A DNA stretch of 64,000 bases from Lachnospiraceae bacterium (GTDB lineage Bacteria; Bacillota; Clostridia; Lachnospirales; Lachnospiraceae): positions 310,001 through 374,000 of the forward strand of contig CAJTFL010000003.1 in the NCBI GenBank assembly GCA_910575565.1. The letters run 5' to 3'. The notes below the pieces were generated by a model, which saw only the letters and a program-made list of their open reading frames with translations, searched no databases and was not told the origin of the DNA. Both the position numbers and the translations under genes were made by a program. Position 1 is the first letter of the stretch. The number at the start of each line of letters is the position of its first letter. Shown piece after piece: positions 43,801 to 52,822 of this stretch.

Positions 43801-45307
43801 GAACTGCTTCCGGCACTTCTTCTCCGGCTTCTTCCGCTTCCGGCACAAACCCGGTATCGGAAAGGTACATCACAAATGCCGCTGCCGTCGTGCCTTCATC
43901 TACCGCTACCACCCCGTAATCCCGGGCAGCGCTTCTTTCCACTAAGCGCACCAGGTTTTCGGATTTAGAGAGTTCTTTTTCCTCATTCCCGTCTTCATCA
44001 GCCTTTGCCGGATCCTTAGCCTCTGCATCCTTTGCTTCGTCCTTCTGAGCATCCGCTTCATGGTCTTTGGCTTGCTCGCTGTCCTCAGCTTTTCCCGTGG
44101 CGGCATCAGCCTTTGTCTCCTTATCCGCCGGATCTTCCTTGCTTTCCGCCGCTGTTTCTGCCGGTTCTTTTCCAGATTCTTCCTCAGCGGGTTTCTCCGC
44201 TTCTTTATCGTCAGCCTTACCTGGCTCCTTTTCTTCTGGTTCTTTCTGCTCTTCTTTCACAGGAGCATCCAGCTCATCCCCAGCTGGCTTCCCCTCAACC
44301 GGTTTTCCAGCCTCTTCGTCCGCCTTATCGGATTCCTCTTCTTCCGCCTTGCCGGATTCCTCTTCTTCCGCCCTGTCAGGCGCTTCTTCACCTGGATTCC
44401 CAGACTCTTCCTTTACCGTTTCGTCGGCATCTCCCGCTTCTGCCTCGCCAGGAGTTTCAGGAATTTCCCCAGGGGCTTCCTCTTTGCCAGTGGTCTCTTC
44501 CTCTGCACCGGCAGAAGTTTCCTCCCCCGCTTCACCGGAAGCTTCCTCATTGCCCTGCTCCGCGGTCGATTCCTCATCCGCACCGGCAGGAGCCCCATCC
44601 GAAGTCTCCGGATTTGCGCTTTCGGCTTCAGACGGCTGTCCTTCCTGATCTTTTGTTTCTTCCTCCCCCTGATTTTCCGCAGTGGGTTCATCCGATGCCC
44701 CATCGGAAACCTGGCCAGCTGCATCCGTCCCGTCCTCCGGCATCTCTTCCTTGCCAAAGGCCTCCTGATAGGACTTTACTGCCACAGCGCCGCTTTCCTT
44801 GCCGTCAATATTTACACTGGCTGTTACCGTTTCCTCCCCGCTGTTCAGATACATAAACAGCAGCTCTTCATCTCCGGTCAGCCGGTAATTTTCCAATTCG
44901 CTATCTTCTGGCGTGCGGACAAATACCCGCAAATCCATCCCGTCTACATCGGGAACTGCCGTAAAGTTAACCCCTTCCGTAATCTCGAAAAGGTTCCCTT
45001 CCGCAAACAATTTCCTGTATCTTCCTGCTTCTGCCTCATCTTCCTGTCCGAAGGAAAAATACCCCCCCATGCTGCTTTGCGTGCTTACCGCTTCTTTCGC
45101 CGCATTCCAGATATTTTCTGCATCCATCTGGAACTGGACATTGCCGCCGTAGCCTTCCCCTGCAAAGGCAATGGCTGCGGAATTTCCTACATTGCCAAAA
45201 ATCATTGCCGCCGACAAGGCAAAAGCGGTCAGCCGCCTAACCTGATACCATTGGCGCAGGCTCCATTTTCTTTTGGAACCGCTGCTCTTTCCCTGCATTT
45301 GACCCAT
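40832..45307 (-). CDS. Large LPKTG-anchored surface protein with repeat domains
   Basis: 1491 residues from ATG 45307 (AAAAGGAGGGAAG upstream), not an earlier in-frame start. Order: signal peptide (LTAFALSAAMIFGNVGNSAAIAFAG), N-terminal domain with surface-adhesin look, a long acidic Glu/Ala/Lys/Pro-rich stalk (~190-470), a globular region with paired CDYCGNW Cys, Listeria-Bacteroides InlB-type repeat (KRDGYTFKGWLYSEDGK), MucBP-like repeats (two VKWYDETGK units), a Thr-Asp-Pro/Ser repeat stalk, then LPKTGDRG, membrane helix and KKRKED: a class A sortase signal. Likely an adhesin linked to peptidoglycan. No sortase gene in the window. Confidence 0.9.
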   Translation of the reverse strand: MGQMQGKSSGSKRKWSLRQWYQVRRLTAFALSAAMIFGNVGNSAAIAFAGEGYGGNVQFQMDAENIWNAAKEAVSTQSSMGGYFSFGQEDEAEAGRYRKLFAEGNLFEITEGVNFTAVPDVDGMDLRVFVRTPEDSELENYRLTGDEELLFMYLNSGEETVTASVNIDGKESGAVAVKSYQEAFGKEEMPEDGTDAAGQVSDGASDEPTAENQGEEETKDQEGQPSEAESANPETSDGAPAGADEESTAEQGNEEASGEAGEETSAGAEEETTGKEEAPGEIPETPGEAEAGDADETVKEESGNPGEEAPDRAEEEESGKAEEEESDKADEEAGKPVEGKPAGDELDAPVKEEQKEPEEKEPGKADDKEAEKPAEEESGKEPAETAAESKEDPADKETKADAATGKAEDSEQAKDHEADAQKDEAKDAEAKDPAKADEDGNEEKELSKSENLVRLVERSAARDYGVVAVDEGTTAAAFVMYLSDTGFVPEAEEAGEEVPEAVQAFLDAVAKLPEEITEENAEEASALLYGEVADTLEALLGTEDFEREDVQAAYGKMEAAVKAVDAALGLDAETYVYLEGEGSGYRGSITKTVGEKGIYQRLPRSTNIHQWCGGVLSEYIPDAYEKVSEAFSDETILKDTVFQMGNYKEEYPYIGMPCLEYKYLAAKPGKTRVNLHYEYGFYYKSESGYCDYCGNWVLVGGNQNTYYENVWFDVNVTADYLLEYLPGGNNVTNMPYSPQVKYNVAQDTYTFTTASAPKRDGYTFKGWLYSEDGKIYGAGTQVTLHWKESDGANVNRSLTAVWGAPTTYQVIREYYVDGQKAATITGGKIEGSVGDEISGSVLDASNPDWKYYKIGGKTQTFQYSGSEPKQLILTETAESNIITLRYDIRKTFTVIYQDGMGGTIFGDESHGKLAAGDATPKFLGSLSSQQYEFMGWAPATNPVVSADDADKDGNIIYTATWKKKSVNYKVEWYDETGKVLKTETRKAEAGSKVSVKESDKVYAGYKFDEDNGSNVLSSTVKSDGSTVLKLYFIAEPPEPEETEYQVKWYDETGKELKTETRKAEIGSKVSVKETDKVYAGYKFDEDNKNNVLTGLADETGKTILKLYFIKSEPDPTDPTDPTDPTDPTDPTDPTDPTDPTDPTDPTDPTDPTDPTEPSSPTEPTDPTDPTDPTDPTDPTDPTDPTEPSSPTDPTEPSSPTDPTDPTDPTEPSSPTDPTDPTDPTEPSSPTDPTDPTEPSSPTDPTDPTDPTQPSRPTDPTDPTRPVDPGNPTDPAGPTDPTQPGRPTDPADPAEPTNPSRPADPANPTNPANPTDPANPGDPTNPVNPSDPTDPVNPTDPAEPTTPTDPVNPTDPAPILPTEPETRPAITPGVIGGGNGGGGGGGGGSSSGGRDRDRTPGSVAATPETTAAGEPNAPEPTVTINPEDVPLAAMPSPDDQNQAPAEMILDEDVPLAALPKTGDRGIPMAGLAGMMLVSMLGIFGIMKKRKED
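41220..41990 (-). repeat. Degenerate 9-bp tandem array encoding Asp-Pro-Thr repeats
   Basis: Units encoding DPT, EPS, SPT and related triplets. The 3-residue (9-bp) period is strongest at 41540-41970 and drifts to NPT, NPA, RPT nearer 41220. Wobble positions vary between GGATCC-like forms, so the array is old rather than freshly expanded. Forms the wall-spanning stalk of the surface protein. Confidence 0.92.
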
Positions 45308-46008
45308 ACAAACTTCCCTCCTTTTCGTTGTAGAGCGCTCTGCACGCGCCGCCAGAAACATTTCCACATCCTTGTATGTCTCTGGCAGCGCAGTTTCGCC
45401 GTCTTGCTGATTACCAAAAACCGATCTGGTATTCCGTCCCTTTATTTTCAAGGCGAACCGTACTCTAACCGGTTGTCACAGTTCACTAAATGGCAGACAT
45501 TGGAGAACCAGGATAACCAACCTTACGAACAAAATATAGACAATATTTTCTACATTTTGCACAAAAAATTTTATCTGTATTTATATTTTCGTCAAAAATT
45601 ATTATCCCATAATGTCAAATGGATTTTTTTTGAAATTTTGGCAAAAATTACCCAATGCAAATCTTCCAAAGGTATTTTTCCATATTCAGATCAAGCGATC
45701 GTTACCGTAAGAATGGTAAACTTGCATAATTTTCCAAAGCTTGAAATGCATCCTATTTTTTCCAGTAATTTCCAACTATTTTCCAAAGATGCAAAAAATG
45801 CGCAAGCAAGCGCCAGCAAAACCGGCTCTTTCTCACGCACCCTATCACAACCACAGCCACTCTGACCGCTGCCGTCTTTCCTATAGCCCGGCCTTAGTCG
45901 CCTCTATCCTTCCTTCAGCCCCCTGGCCGCCTCTGGCCTTCCGAAGCCCCCTGCCTTTCTCTGGCCTTCCTTCAGCCATCCTCGTCGCCGCTGTCCCTCC
46001 TGCAGCCA
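45308..46008. other. Long intergenic leader region of the surface-protein gene
   Basis: 700 bp without a supported gene. The part near the surface protein (45308-45480) is GC-rich and its minus strand is open in frame to 45451, but without a ribosome binding site. 45480-45850 is AT-rich and may hold promoters. 45880-46000 carries degenerate GGCCAGAGGC-type direct repeats on the minus strand. No structured RNA family is recognised. Confidence 0.5.
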
Positions 46009-46227
46009 TCACCACTCTTTCCTTATCTCATCCTCCTTCACCTGATACAGGCACATAAATTCCTTTAGATCCTTTTCACTGCGGATCAGCATTAATTCCT
46101 CAAATTTTTTGCTGGCTTCATCCTTAAAGCCTGCCACCTGTTCCCCTGTGCAGATGCTGGCGCGAATCACCGGAATCTTCCCGGTTTTATCATAGTTTAT
46201 CTGCTGAATTTTTTTCTTTTTAAACAT
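46009..46227 (-). CDS. Small conserved protein (72 aa), unknown
   Basis: MFKKKKIQQINYDKTGKIPVIRASICTGEQVAGFKDEASKKFEELMLIRSEKDLKEFMCLYQVKEDEIRKEW in outline: a basic start, a central ICTGEQVAGFKD motif and an acidic-basic C-terminus. I recall very similar short proteins in many Lachnospiraceae, usually monocistronic and unassigned. GGGGGAAAAGAGG precedes the ATG. No membrane segment. Function not known. Confidence 0.75.
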   Translation of the reverse strand: MFKKKKIQQINYDKTGKIPVIRASICTGEQVAGFKDEASKKFEELMLIRSEKDLKEFMCLYQVKEDEIRKEW

Positions 46228-46438
46228 CCTCTTTTCCCCCTATATCATCTTTTGAACGGCGAAATCAATTTTCCATAATCAAAATTAACTGCGCATATTT
46301 TTCTCATTTTTTAACATTTTTCCTTTTTTATGCTATGCTAAACATTAAGATAGATAGCTACATTTGCCCATATGCGATGTAGGCAAGTAAAGCATACTAT
46401 CAAATACAATCGGCATTAATTAACTCATAAGCCATAAA

Positions 46439-46642
46439 TTAATCCCTCCTATAGGAAACCACATCCGATATATCACAATCTAATTGACGGCATATCCGAT
46501 CAATTACTTCTAAAGAAACATTTTCCCCTCTATACATTTTATCGACAGTAGACTTTGAAATCCCAGTGAGTTCCATTAATCTTTTTTTGTTCATCTCTTT
46601 ATCAATTAATAATTTCCAAAGCGGTTTGTAAGAAAATGGCAT
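46439..46642 (-). CDS. Short XRE-type HTH regulator
   Basis: 67 residues from ATG 46642; GGGGAG lies 6 nt before it, better than the ATG at 46648. Consists of a single helix-turn-helix: YKPLWKLLIDKEMNKKRLMELTGISKSTVDKMYRGENVSLEVIDRICRQLDCDISDVVSY, the small Cro/CI type (YozG-like) with no extra domain. A 14-bp perfect inverted repeat covers its promoter, arguing for autoregulation. The divergent neighbour is the VIT/vWA gene, which may be its target. Confidence 0.85.
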   Translation of the reverse strand: MPFSYKPLWKLLIDKEMNKKRLMELTGISKSTVDKMYRGENVSLEVIDRICRQLDCDISDVVSYRRD

Positions 46643-46672
46643 ACTCATCTCCCCCTTCTTTTTTTAAAGTAA

Positions 46673-46704
46673 CATATAAGTATTGAGAAGTCAATACTTA
46701 TATG
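46673..46704. promoter_or_regulatory. Perfect inverted repeat over XRE promoter (operator)
   Basis: CATATAAGTATTGA, GAAG, TCAATACTTATATG: 14-bp arms with 4-bp spacer, 31 bp upstream of the XRE start. TTGACT on the minus strand lies inside it, so a bound dimer would block the promoter. Confidence 0.75.
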
Positions 46705-46757
46705 ACTTTTATGCACACAATACCATTTTTATTAAAGAATTCTTTCATAAATTTTCT

Positions 46758-46786
46758 TTGACAAACCATTTTCCAGATGTTAGAAT
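46758..46786 (+). promoter_or_regulatory. Promoter of VIT/vWA gene
   Basis: TTGACA (46758-46763), 17 bp, TAGAAT (46781-46786), 110 bp before the start codon and 54 bp from the XRE operator. Confidence 0.75.
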
Positions 46787-46896
46787 TTCCATAATAGATT
46801 TTGTATGATATTTCAACCATCTACAGCCAAATATTTATGCAGCCACGCACTTAACCCATTATTCACAGAAACAAAAAAGAAAACGAGGTGTATGCG

Positions 46897-48963
46897 ATGA
46901 AACCAACGAAAAAACTCCTTAACGGCCTATGTATGCTTCTTGCCCCCCTGCTCCTTATGGCCTCTTCCCTTCCAGCCTACGGCGCGGCTTCCCGGGAAGC
47001 CGAAAGGGAGGACGATCCGGATAAAACCCTTGCCCCTTATTTCTTCGTCCAGGGGGATGATTCATCTACGGACAGCTTTCCTTTAAAGGGAACAAAGGTT
47101 TCCACCACCATTAACGGAACCATCGCGGAAACCTACGTTACCCAGACCTACGCCAATGAAGGGGAGAACGCCATCAATGCCAGCTACGTCTTCCCTGCCT
47201 CCACGAAAGTTTCCGTCCACGGCATGAAGATGGAGATCGGCAACCAGGTAATCACGGCCAAAATCAAGGAAAAGGAAGAAGCCAAAGAAGAGTTTGAAGA
47301 GGCGAAGGAAGAGGGAAAAAGCGCTTCCCTTTTAGAACAGCAGCGGCCTAACGTATTTACCATGGATGTGGCGAATATCATGCCTGGGGATACCATTAAC
47401 ATTGAATTGCATTACACCGAATTGGTAACTTCCACCGACGGCATTTACCAGTTCGCCTTCCCCACCGTAACCGGCCCCCGCTATCCCAGCGCCGGGATTG
47501 AAAATGAAGAATCCAGCCAGTGGGTTGCCACTCCTTACTTAGAGGAAGGCACTGCCCCCGTGGGAACCTATGAGATCCAGGTAAATGTGGCCGCAGGGCT
47601 TCCCATCTCGGATATCTCCTGCCGATCCCATGAAATCCATGTCCAGCCGGAAGCAGATGGGACTTCCGCAAAAATAACGTTAGCAAATCCGGAAGACTAC
47701 GCAGGCGACCGGGATTTTATCCTGGACTACAAGCTGACTGGCGAGGACACCAACTGCGGCCTTATGTTAAATGCAGGAGCAGACGGGGAAGAAAATTTCT
47801 TTATGCTGATGGTGCAGCCGCCCGATCGGTATCAGCCGGAAGATATCCCTCCCAGGGAATACCTATTTGTCATTGATGTGTCCGGATCCATGAACGGCTA
47901 TCCCTTGGACACTGCCAAGAAGCTGATCCGGAACCTGGCTTCTCATTTAAACGAAAATGACTACTTTAACCTGGTGCTGTTTTCAGACGAAGCCTTCCCC
48001 ATGGCAGACCGTTCCCTGCCCGCCACCTCCGCCAATGTTGAATCTGCCCTGGAATTTATTGACGAAGCAAAGGGCGGCGGCGGGACAGAACTGGCCCAAG
48101 CCCTTAAAACGGCTCTGAGATTCCCCAGGAATCAGGATATGGTGCGCAGCGTAATCACCATCACTGACGGCTACCTTTCCGGGGAACGGGAAATTTTCGA
48201 CATGGTAACGAATAATCTCCATACTACGAATTTCTTTTCCTTTGGAATCGGAACGTCCGTAAACCGTTATTTAATTGAAGGCATCGCCAAATCCGGCGCG
48301 GGGGAGGCATTCATCGTTACCAATGAAGAGGATGCCGCCCATACGGCTGACCAATTCTGCTCCTACATTGAAGCCCCTGTTTTGACCAACATCCAGGTAG
48401 GCTATGATGGTTTTGACGTTTATGATGTAGAGCCAGCCTTGCCCGCTACCCTTTTTGCCCAAAAACCCATCATCCTTTTTGGAAAATACCGGGGAGAGCC
48501 TGCAGGAACCATAACCATAGACGGAAAGACCGGAACCAATGACTATCATGCCCAGATTCCCGTATCCGGCACGGTTCCTTCAGAAGCAAATAATGCCATC
48601 CGATACCTGTGGGCCAGAACCAGGGTAGAGCAGCTTACCGATTACGGTTCCTATGAAGCAGTTAATGATGAATCGGTAAGGGATGAGGTTACAAAGCTGG
48701 GGCTTGACTACAGCATGATGACCCAGTATACCTCCTTTATCGCCGTAACCGAGAATATCCGGAACCAGGACGGAAAAAGCACCGATGTAGACCAGCCCCT
48801 CCCCCTTCCCGCTAATGTATCTAACCTGGCGGTGGGCGGCGCATATCTCACCGGTTCGGAGCCTGGAACCGCCTTTCTGCTCCTTGGCGCTATGGCGATT
48901 ATGGCATTCGGTGCATTCAGGCGGCGGAAGGCGTTTAAATGGGTGCAAAGACGAAATGGATGA
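46897..48963 (+). CDS. Secreted VIT and vWA domain protein
   Basis: 688 residues from ATG 46897 (GAGGTG 6 nt upstream). Signal peptide (LLNGLCMLLAPLLLMASSLPAYGA), VIT domain (GTKVSTTINGTIAETYVTQTYAN, YVFPASTKVSVHGMKMEIG, IMPGDTINIELHYTELV), vWA domain with the MIDAS DxSxS in LFVIDVSGSMNGYPLDTAK and later ITDGYLSG, and a C-terminal membrane helix (GTAFLLLGAMAIMAFGAFRRRK). The overall VIT-vWA order matches inter-alpha-trypsin-like proteins. No LPxTG motif precedes the helix. Surface adhesion or matrix role is likely; partner unknown. Confidence 0.9.
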   Translation: MKPTKKLLNGLCMLLAPLLLMASSLPAYGAASREAEREDDPDKTLAPYFFVQGDDSSTDSFPLKGTKVSTTINGTIAETYVTQTYANEGENAINASYVFPASTKVSVHGMKMEIGNQVITAKIKEKEEAKEEFEEAKEEGKSASLLEQQRPNVFTMDVANIMPGDTINIELHYTELVTSTDGIYQFAFPTVTGPRYPSAGIENEESSQWVATPYLEEGTAPVGTYEIQVNVAAGLPISDISCRSHEIHVQPEADGTSAKITLANPEDYAGDRDFILDYKLTGEDTNCGLMLNAGADGEENFFMLMVQPPDRYQPEDIPPREYLFVIDVSGSMNGYPLDTAKKLIRNLASHLNENDYFNLVLFSDEAFPMADRSLPATSANVESALEFIDEAKGGGGTELAQALKTALRFPRNQDMVRSVITITDGYLSGEREIFDMVTNNLHTTNFFSFGIGTSVNRYLIEGIAKSGAGEAFIVTNEEDAAHTADQFCSYIEAPVLTNIQVGYDGFDVYDVEPALPATLFAQKPIILFGKYRGEPAGTITIDGKTGTNDYHAQIPVSGTVPSEANNAIRYLWARTRVEQLTDYGSYEAVNDESVRDEVTKLGLDYSMMTQYTSFIAVTENIRNQDGKSTDVDQPLPLPANVSNLAVGGAYLTGSEPGTAFLLLGAMAIMAFGAFRRRKAFKWVQRRNG

Positions 48964-49001
48964 ATCCAGGTTCTGTTATATAACCTCATAGGTTCTACTC
49001 A

Positions 49002-49047
49002 AAGGGTATCGCAAAATCACCGCATTAGATGATCAAACGATACCCTT
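49002..49047. terminator. Inverted repeat between convergent vWA and purD genes
   Basis: AAGGGTATCG (49002-49011) and CGATACCCTT (49038-49047), 10-bp perfect arms with a 26-nt loop. Placed where a two-way terminator is expected, but T-runs are poor. Confidence 0.45.
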
Positions 49048-49081
49048 ATTGCAAATCTTATAAAAGGCGAACAAGCAATTC

Positions 49082-50362
49082 CTACCCTGCCTCATCAATC
49101 GCCTTCCCAATATCATGCCGCATATACTTATTCCCAAAGGAGACCCACTCTGTCGCCTGATAAGCGTTCTCCCTGGCTTCTTTCAGATCCTTCCCTAACG
49201 CCGTCACGCCCAGCACCCTGCCGCCGTTTGTCAGGAAGGTTTTCCCATCCTCTGCGAATTTCGTCCCGGCATGGAATACATAATACCCGTCTTTCCCGGA
49301 AAACCCATCAAGGCCGGATATAGGGAATCCCTTTTTATAGCTGACGGGATAGCCGTCGGAGGCCAGCACAACGCATACTGCCGCATTGTCCGCAAACCGC
49401 AGCTCCACCTGATCAAGCGTCCCATCCACGCAGGCCTCAAAAACCTCCACGATGTCATTTTCCATCCTGGGAAGCACCACCTGGGTTTCCGGATCCCCGA
49501 ATCGGGCATTATATTCCAGCACCCTAGGCCCTTTCTCGGTAAGCATCAGGCCGAAGAAAATAATCCCTTTAAATTCCCTGCCCTCCGCCGCCATGGCATC
49601 CACCGTGGCCTGGTAAATATGCTCCCTGCAGAAGCGGTCAATCTCCTCCGTATAGAAGGGGCTGGGGGAAAAGGTTCCCATGCCGCCGGTATTTAATCCG
49701 GTGTCTCCGTCCCCGGCCCGCTTGTGATCCTGTGCGGAGGTCATGATCTTAATGGTTTTCCCGTCCACAAAGGACAGCACGGAAACCTCACGGCCTGTCA
49801 TAAACTCCTCAATCACGATCTGATCCCCTGCGGAGCCAAACTTCTTATCCTCCATCAGCTCCTTTACCCCGGCTCTCGCTTCCTCAAGGGTTTTGCAGAT
49901 CAGCACGCCCTTGCCCAAGGCCAGGCCGTCGGCCTTTAACACGATGGGCATATCCGCCGTCTCTAAGTAAGCCAGGGCATCTTCCGCACGGCAAAAAGTT
50001 TCATAAGCCGCCGTAGGGATGTGGTATTTCTTCATCAAATCTTTAGAAAAGGCTTTGGAGCCTTCCAGGATTGCCGCGTTTTTCCTCGGCCCAAACACCT
50101 TGAGGCCCTCCCGCTCAAACACATCCACGATTCCGCCTACCAGGGGATCGTCCATGCCGATTACGGTCAAATCGATCGCCTGCTCCTTAGCAAAAGCCGC
50201 CAGGCGCTCAAACTCCATGGCGCCTATGGGCACGCACTCTGCAAATTCACTGATCCCTGCATTCCCCGGTGCACAATATATCTTATCCACCTTTGGGCTT
50301 TGAGCCACCTTCCAGGCGATGGCGTGTTCACGCCCGCCGCTTCCAACAATGAAAACCTTCAT
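49082..50362 (-). CDS. purD: Phosphoribosylamine-glycine ligase
   Basis: 426 residues from ATG 50362 (GGAGG 8 nt upstream). ATP-grasp enzyme forming GAR in purine synthesis. Start KVFIVGSGGREHAIAWKVAQSP, then DDPLVGGIVDVFEREGLKVFGP, LKADGLALGKGVLIC, VIEEFMTGREVSVLSFVDGKTI, and FGDPETQVVLPRMENDIVEV. Last gene of the purE-purM-purN-purD run; a 190-bp gap before it without an evident promoter suggests readthrough, though an internal promoter is possible. Confidence 0.97.
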   Translation of the reverse strand: MKVFIVGSGGREHAIAWKVAQSPKVDKIYCAPGNAGISEFAECVPIGAMEFERLAAFAKEQAIDLTVIGMDDPLVGGIVDVFEREGLKVFGPRKNAAILEGSKAFSKDLMKKYHIPTAAYETFCRAEDALAYLETADMPIVLKADGLALGKGVLICKTLEEARAGVKELMEDKKFGSAGDQIVIEEFMTGREVSVLSFVDGKTIKIMTSAQDHKRAGDGDTGLNTGGMGTFSPSPFYTEEIDRFCREHIYQATVDAMAAEGREFKGIIFFGLMLTEKGPRVLEYNARFGDPETQVVLPRMENDIVEVFEACVDGTLDQVELRFADNAAVCVVLASDGYPVSYKKGFPISGLDGFSGKDGYYVFHAGTKFAEDGKTFLTNGGRVLGVTALGKDLKEARENAYQATEWVSFGNKYMRHDIGKAIDEAG

Positions 50363-50553
50363 TTTCTTATCCTCCAATTTTATGGGGATGCTGCAAAGCC
50401 CAGCACACAGACAATATATAGTATTGACTATCAAACATCTGCCCTATACATTGTGTAATGCTGCTGTTTTTACGACACCCCCATCGCGCCAGCCACAGCC
50501 GCAAAGCGGCATATTTCCTTATGCGGTTGTGCACATCATATTATACTAAGCGG

Positions 50554-51168
50554 TCAATCTTTTCGGCCGCCTGGATAAATTTCTCCGTTTGCAATCATAT
50601 CAATGGCCTTTGGCAGGATCACCCACTCCGCCTGCTCCATCACCCGCTGCTGCAGCGTTTTGGGCGTGTCCTGCGGCTGCACTTCTACCGCCTTTTGCAG
50701 GAGAATCGGGCCGGAATCCACCCCTTCGTCCACGAAATGCACCGTAGCCCCAGTGAGCTTCACCCCTCTGGCTAAGGCTGCCTCATGAACCTTAAGCCCA
50801 TAGTAGCCCACCCCGCAAAAGGAAGGGATCAGGGACGGATGGATATTGATAATCCGGTTTGGATACGTCCTAATCATCTCCGCCGGGATGGTCACTAAAA
50901 AACCGGCCAGGACGATCAGATCCAAATGGTACGCATCGATTTTTTCCAAAAGGGCGCGGTTAAATGCTTCCCGGCTCTCATACGCCTTAGGGGACAAACA
51001 AAGAGCCTCCACCCCATGGTTTTTCGCCCGCTCCAGGGCGTAGGCGGAGGCGTTGTTGCTGATCACCACCTCTACCTTCGCGTTGCGGATAGTCCCCTGG
51101 CTGATCCCGTCGAAAATCGCCTGCAGATTCGTCCCTCCGCCAGATACCAGCACGCCTACCCTCAGCAT
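50554..51168 (-). CDS. purN: Phosphoribosylglycinamide formyltransferase
   Basis: 204 residues. Transfers formyl from 10-formyl-THF to [23 protein letters not shown] at the start, then [35 protein letters not shown] (catalytic Asn-His), and [21 protein letters not shown] with the conserved Asp. Overlaps purM by 7 nt. Confidence 0.97.
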   Translation of the reverse strand: MLRVGVLVSGGGTNLQAIFDGISQGTIRNAKVEVVISNNASAYALERAKNHGVEALCLSPKAYESREAFNRALLEKIDAYHLDLIVLAGFLVTIPAEMIRTYPNRIINIHPSLIPSFCGVGYYGLKVHEAALARGVKLTGATVHFVDEGVDSGPILLQKAVEVQPQDTPKTLQQRVMEQAEWVILPKAIDMIANGEIYPGGRKD

Positions 51169-52193
51169 ACGTCCACACCTTTCTCGCCCGCTTCAACCGT
51201 CCCGATAAGGTAAGGCGTTTCCCCGGCCTTCCTTGCCGCTTCCATGGCCTGATCCTTTTGGGCAGGATCCACGGCTACAATCATGCCGATCCCCATATTG
51301 TATGTATTATACATCATCTTTTCTGCAATGCTGCCCTTCTTCGCCAGCAGCTTAAAGATCGGCGGAACCGGATAGCTGTCTTTTTTAATCACCGCCCGCA
51401 CCCCGTCCTTTAACATACGGGGCACATTTTCATAAAAGCCGCCTCCCGTAATATGGCTGCAGGCTTTCACCTTCACCCCGGCAGCCTTGATTTCCTTTAA
51501 GGCATTGACGTAAATCTTGGTAGGCGCAATCAATGCCTCCCCCAAAGTCGTCCCCAGCTCTTCGTAGTAGGCTTCCAGCCCCTCCCTGGTCATCTCCTGT
51601 TCAAACACCTTGCGAACCAGGGAAAAACCGTTGGAATGGACGCCGGAGGAAGCCAGTCCCACCAGCACATCCCCCGCCTTTAAATTGGCCCCGGTAATCA
51701 TATCCTTTTCGTCTGCGATTCCCACCGCAAACCCGGCCAGATCGTACTCATCCTCAGGATAAAAGCCAGGCATCTCCGCAGTCTCGCCGCCGATTAAAGC
51801 TGCCCCGCACTGCTTGCAGCCTTCCGCCACCCCGCTGACAATCCGGGCAATCTTTTCCGGGTAATTTTTCCCGCAGGCAATGTAATCCAGGAAAAACAGC
51901 GGCTCCCCTCCCGCGCAGGCCACGTCATTAACACACATGGCAACGCAGTCGATCCCCACCGTATCATGCTTATCCATAAGAAAAGCCAGCTTAAGCTTCG
52001 TCCCTACCCCATCGGTTCCGGAAAGCAGCGTAGGCTTTTCCATCCCCCCAAAGGAGGCCAGGGAAAAACCCCCGGAAAAGCCCCCGATCCCTCCAAGCAC
52101 CTCCGGCCTCATGGTTTCCTGCACGTGCTTTTTCATCAATTCCACTGACTTATAGCCAGCTTCGATATCTACTCCAGCGTTCTTATAATCCAT
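51162..52193 (-). CDS. purM: Phosphoribosylformylglycinamidine cyclo-ligase
   Basis: 343 residues. Forms AIR from FGAM with [25 protein letters not shown], then [56 protein letters not shown], and [16 protein letters not shown]. Precedes purN with a 7-nt overlap and follows purE by 84 nt. Confidence 0.97.
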   Translation of the reverse strand: MDYKNAGVDIEAGYKSVELMKKHVQETMRPEVLGGIGGFSGGFSLASFGGMEKPTLLSGTDGVGTKLKLAFLMDKHDTVGIDCVAMCVNDVACAGGEPLFFLDYIACGKNYPEKIARIVSGVAEGCKQCGAALIGGETAEMPGFYPEDEYDLAGFAVGIADEKDMITGANLKAGDVLVGLASSGVHSNGFSLVRKVFEQEMTREGLEAYYEELGTTLGEALIAPTKIYVNALKEIKAAGVKVKACSHITGGGFYENVPRMLKDGVRAVIKKDSYPVPPIFKLLAKKGSIAEKMMYNTYNMGIGMIVAVDPAQKDQAMEAARKAGETPYLIGTVEAGEKGVDVC

Positions 52194-52277
52194 ATATCCT
52201 CCTATAATTTATCCCGGCAGCCAAAAAACTGACCGCCCAGGATCATGATGCACACAATTTCTCCCGCTACCCTAAAA

Positions 52278-52793
52278 TCACTTCATGGATTCTAAGTACT
52301 TTTCATATCCTATCTCTTCCAGTTTTTCCGCCTTTTTCTCCACATCGCTTTTCAGCTTCTCCGAGTAAGCTTTCAGCCGTCCTAAAAGAGCCTCGTCGGA
52401 GACGGCTAAAATCTTTGCTGCCAGGATCCCCGCATTCTCTCCTCCATTAATCGCCACTGTGGCTACCGGGATCCCGGAAGGCATCTGCACGATGGAATAC
52501 AAGGAATCCACCCCGCCTAAATCGGAGGTTTTCATGGGAATGCCAATCACCGGCATGGGGAACAGGGCCGCGCACATCCCCGGCAGATGGGCGGCCTTTC
52601 CCGCCCCTGCGATAATCACTTTAAACCCTTTTTCCTCCGCGCCCTTTGCCCACTGAAAAAAGATATCCGGCTCCCGGTGGGCGGAAATAATGGTCATCTC
52701 ATATTCAACCCCAAGGGTATCTAAAATCTTTGCCGCCTTTGCCATAATGGGCATATCCGAATCGCTTCCCATCACAATCCCAACTTTTGCCAT
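52278..52793 (-). CDS. purE: N5-carboxyaminoimidazole ribonucleotide mutase (PurE)
   Basis: 171 residues from ATG 52793 (MAKVGIVMGSDSD), start supported by AGGTG upstream. Class I PurE motifs GSDSDMPIMAKAAKILDTLGV, SAHREPDIFFQWA and AGAGKAAHLPGMCAAL are intact; it ends in a Lys/Glu coiled tail. It starts only 29 bp after the aminopeptidase stop, so both may share a transcript. purC, purF and purH, often in this operon in Clostridia, are absent here. Confidence 0.97.
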   Translation of the reverse strand: MAKVGIVMGSDSDMPIMAKAAKILDTLGVEYEMTIISAHREPDIFFQWAKGAEEKGFKVIIAGAGKAAHLPGMCAALFPMPVIGIPMKTSDLGGVDSLYSIVQMPSGIPVATVAINGGENAGILAAKILAVSDEALLGRLKAYSEKLKSDVEKKAEKLEEIGYEKYLESMK

Positions 52794-52822
52794 AACTTGC
52801 ACCTAGCCTTTCTTTTTGATTT

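Noticed and set aside
44060-45865. Long plus-strand open frame (601 codons) opposite the surface-protein gene
   Set aside because: It mirrors the low-complexity Glu/Ala/Pro-coding region on the other strand, has no ribosome binding site and no recognisable domain; the minus-strand gene has signal peptide, repeats and LPKTG.
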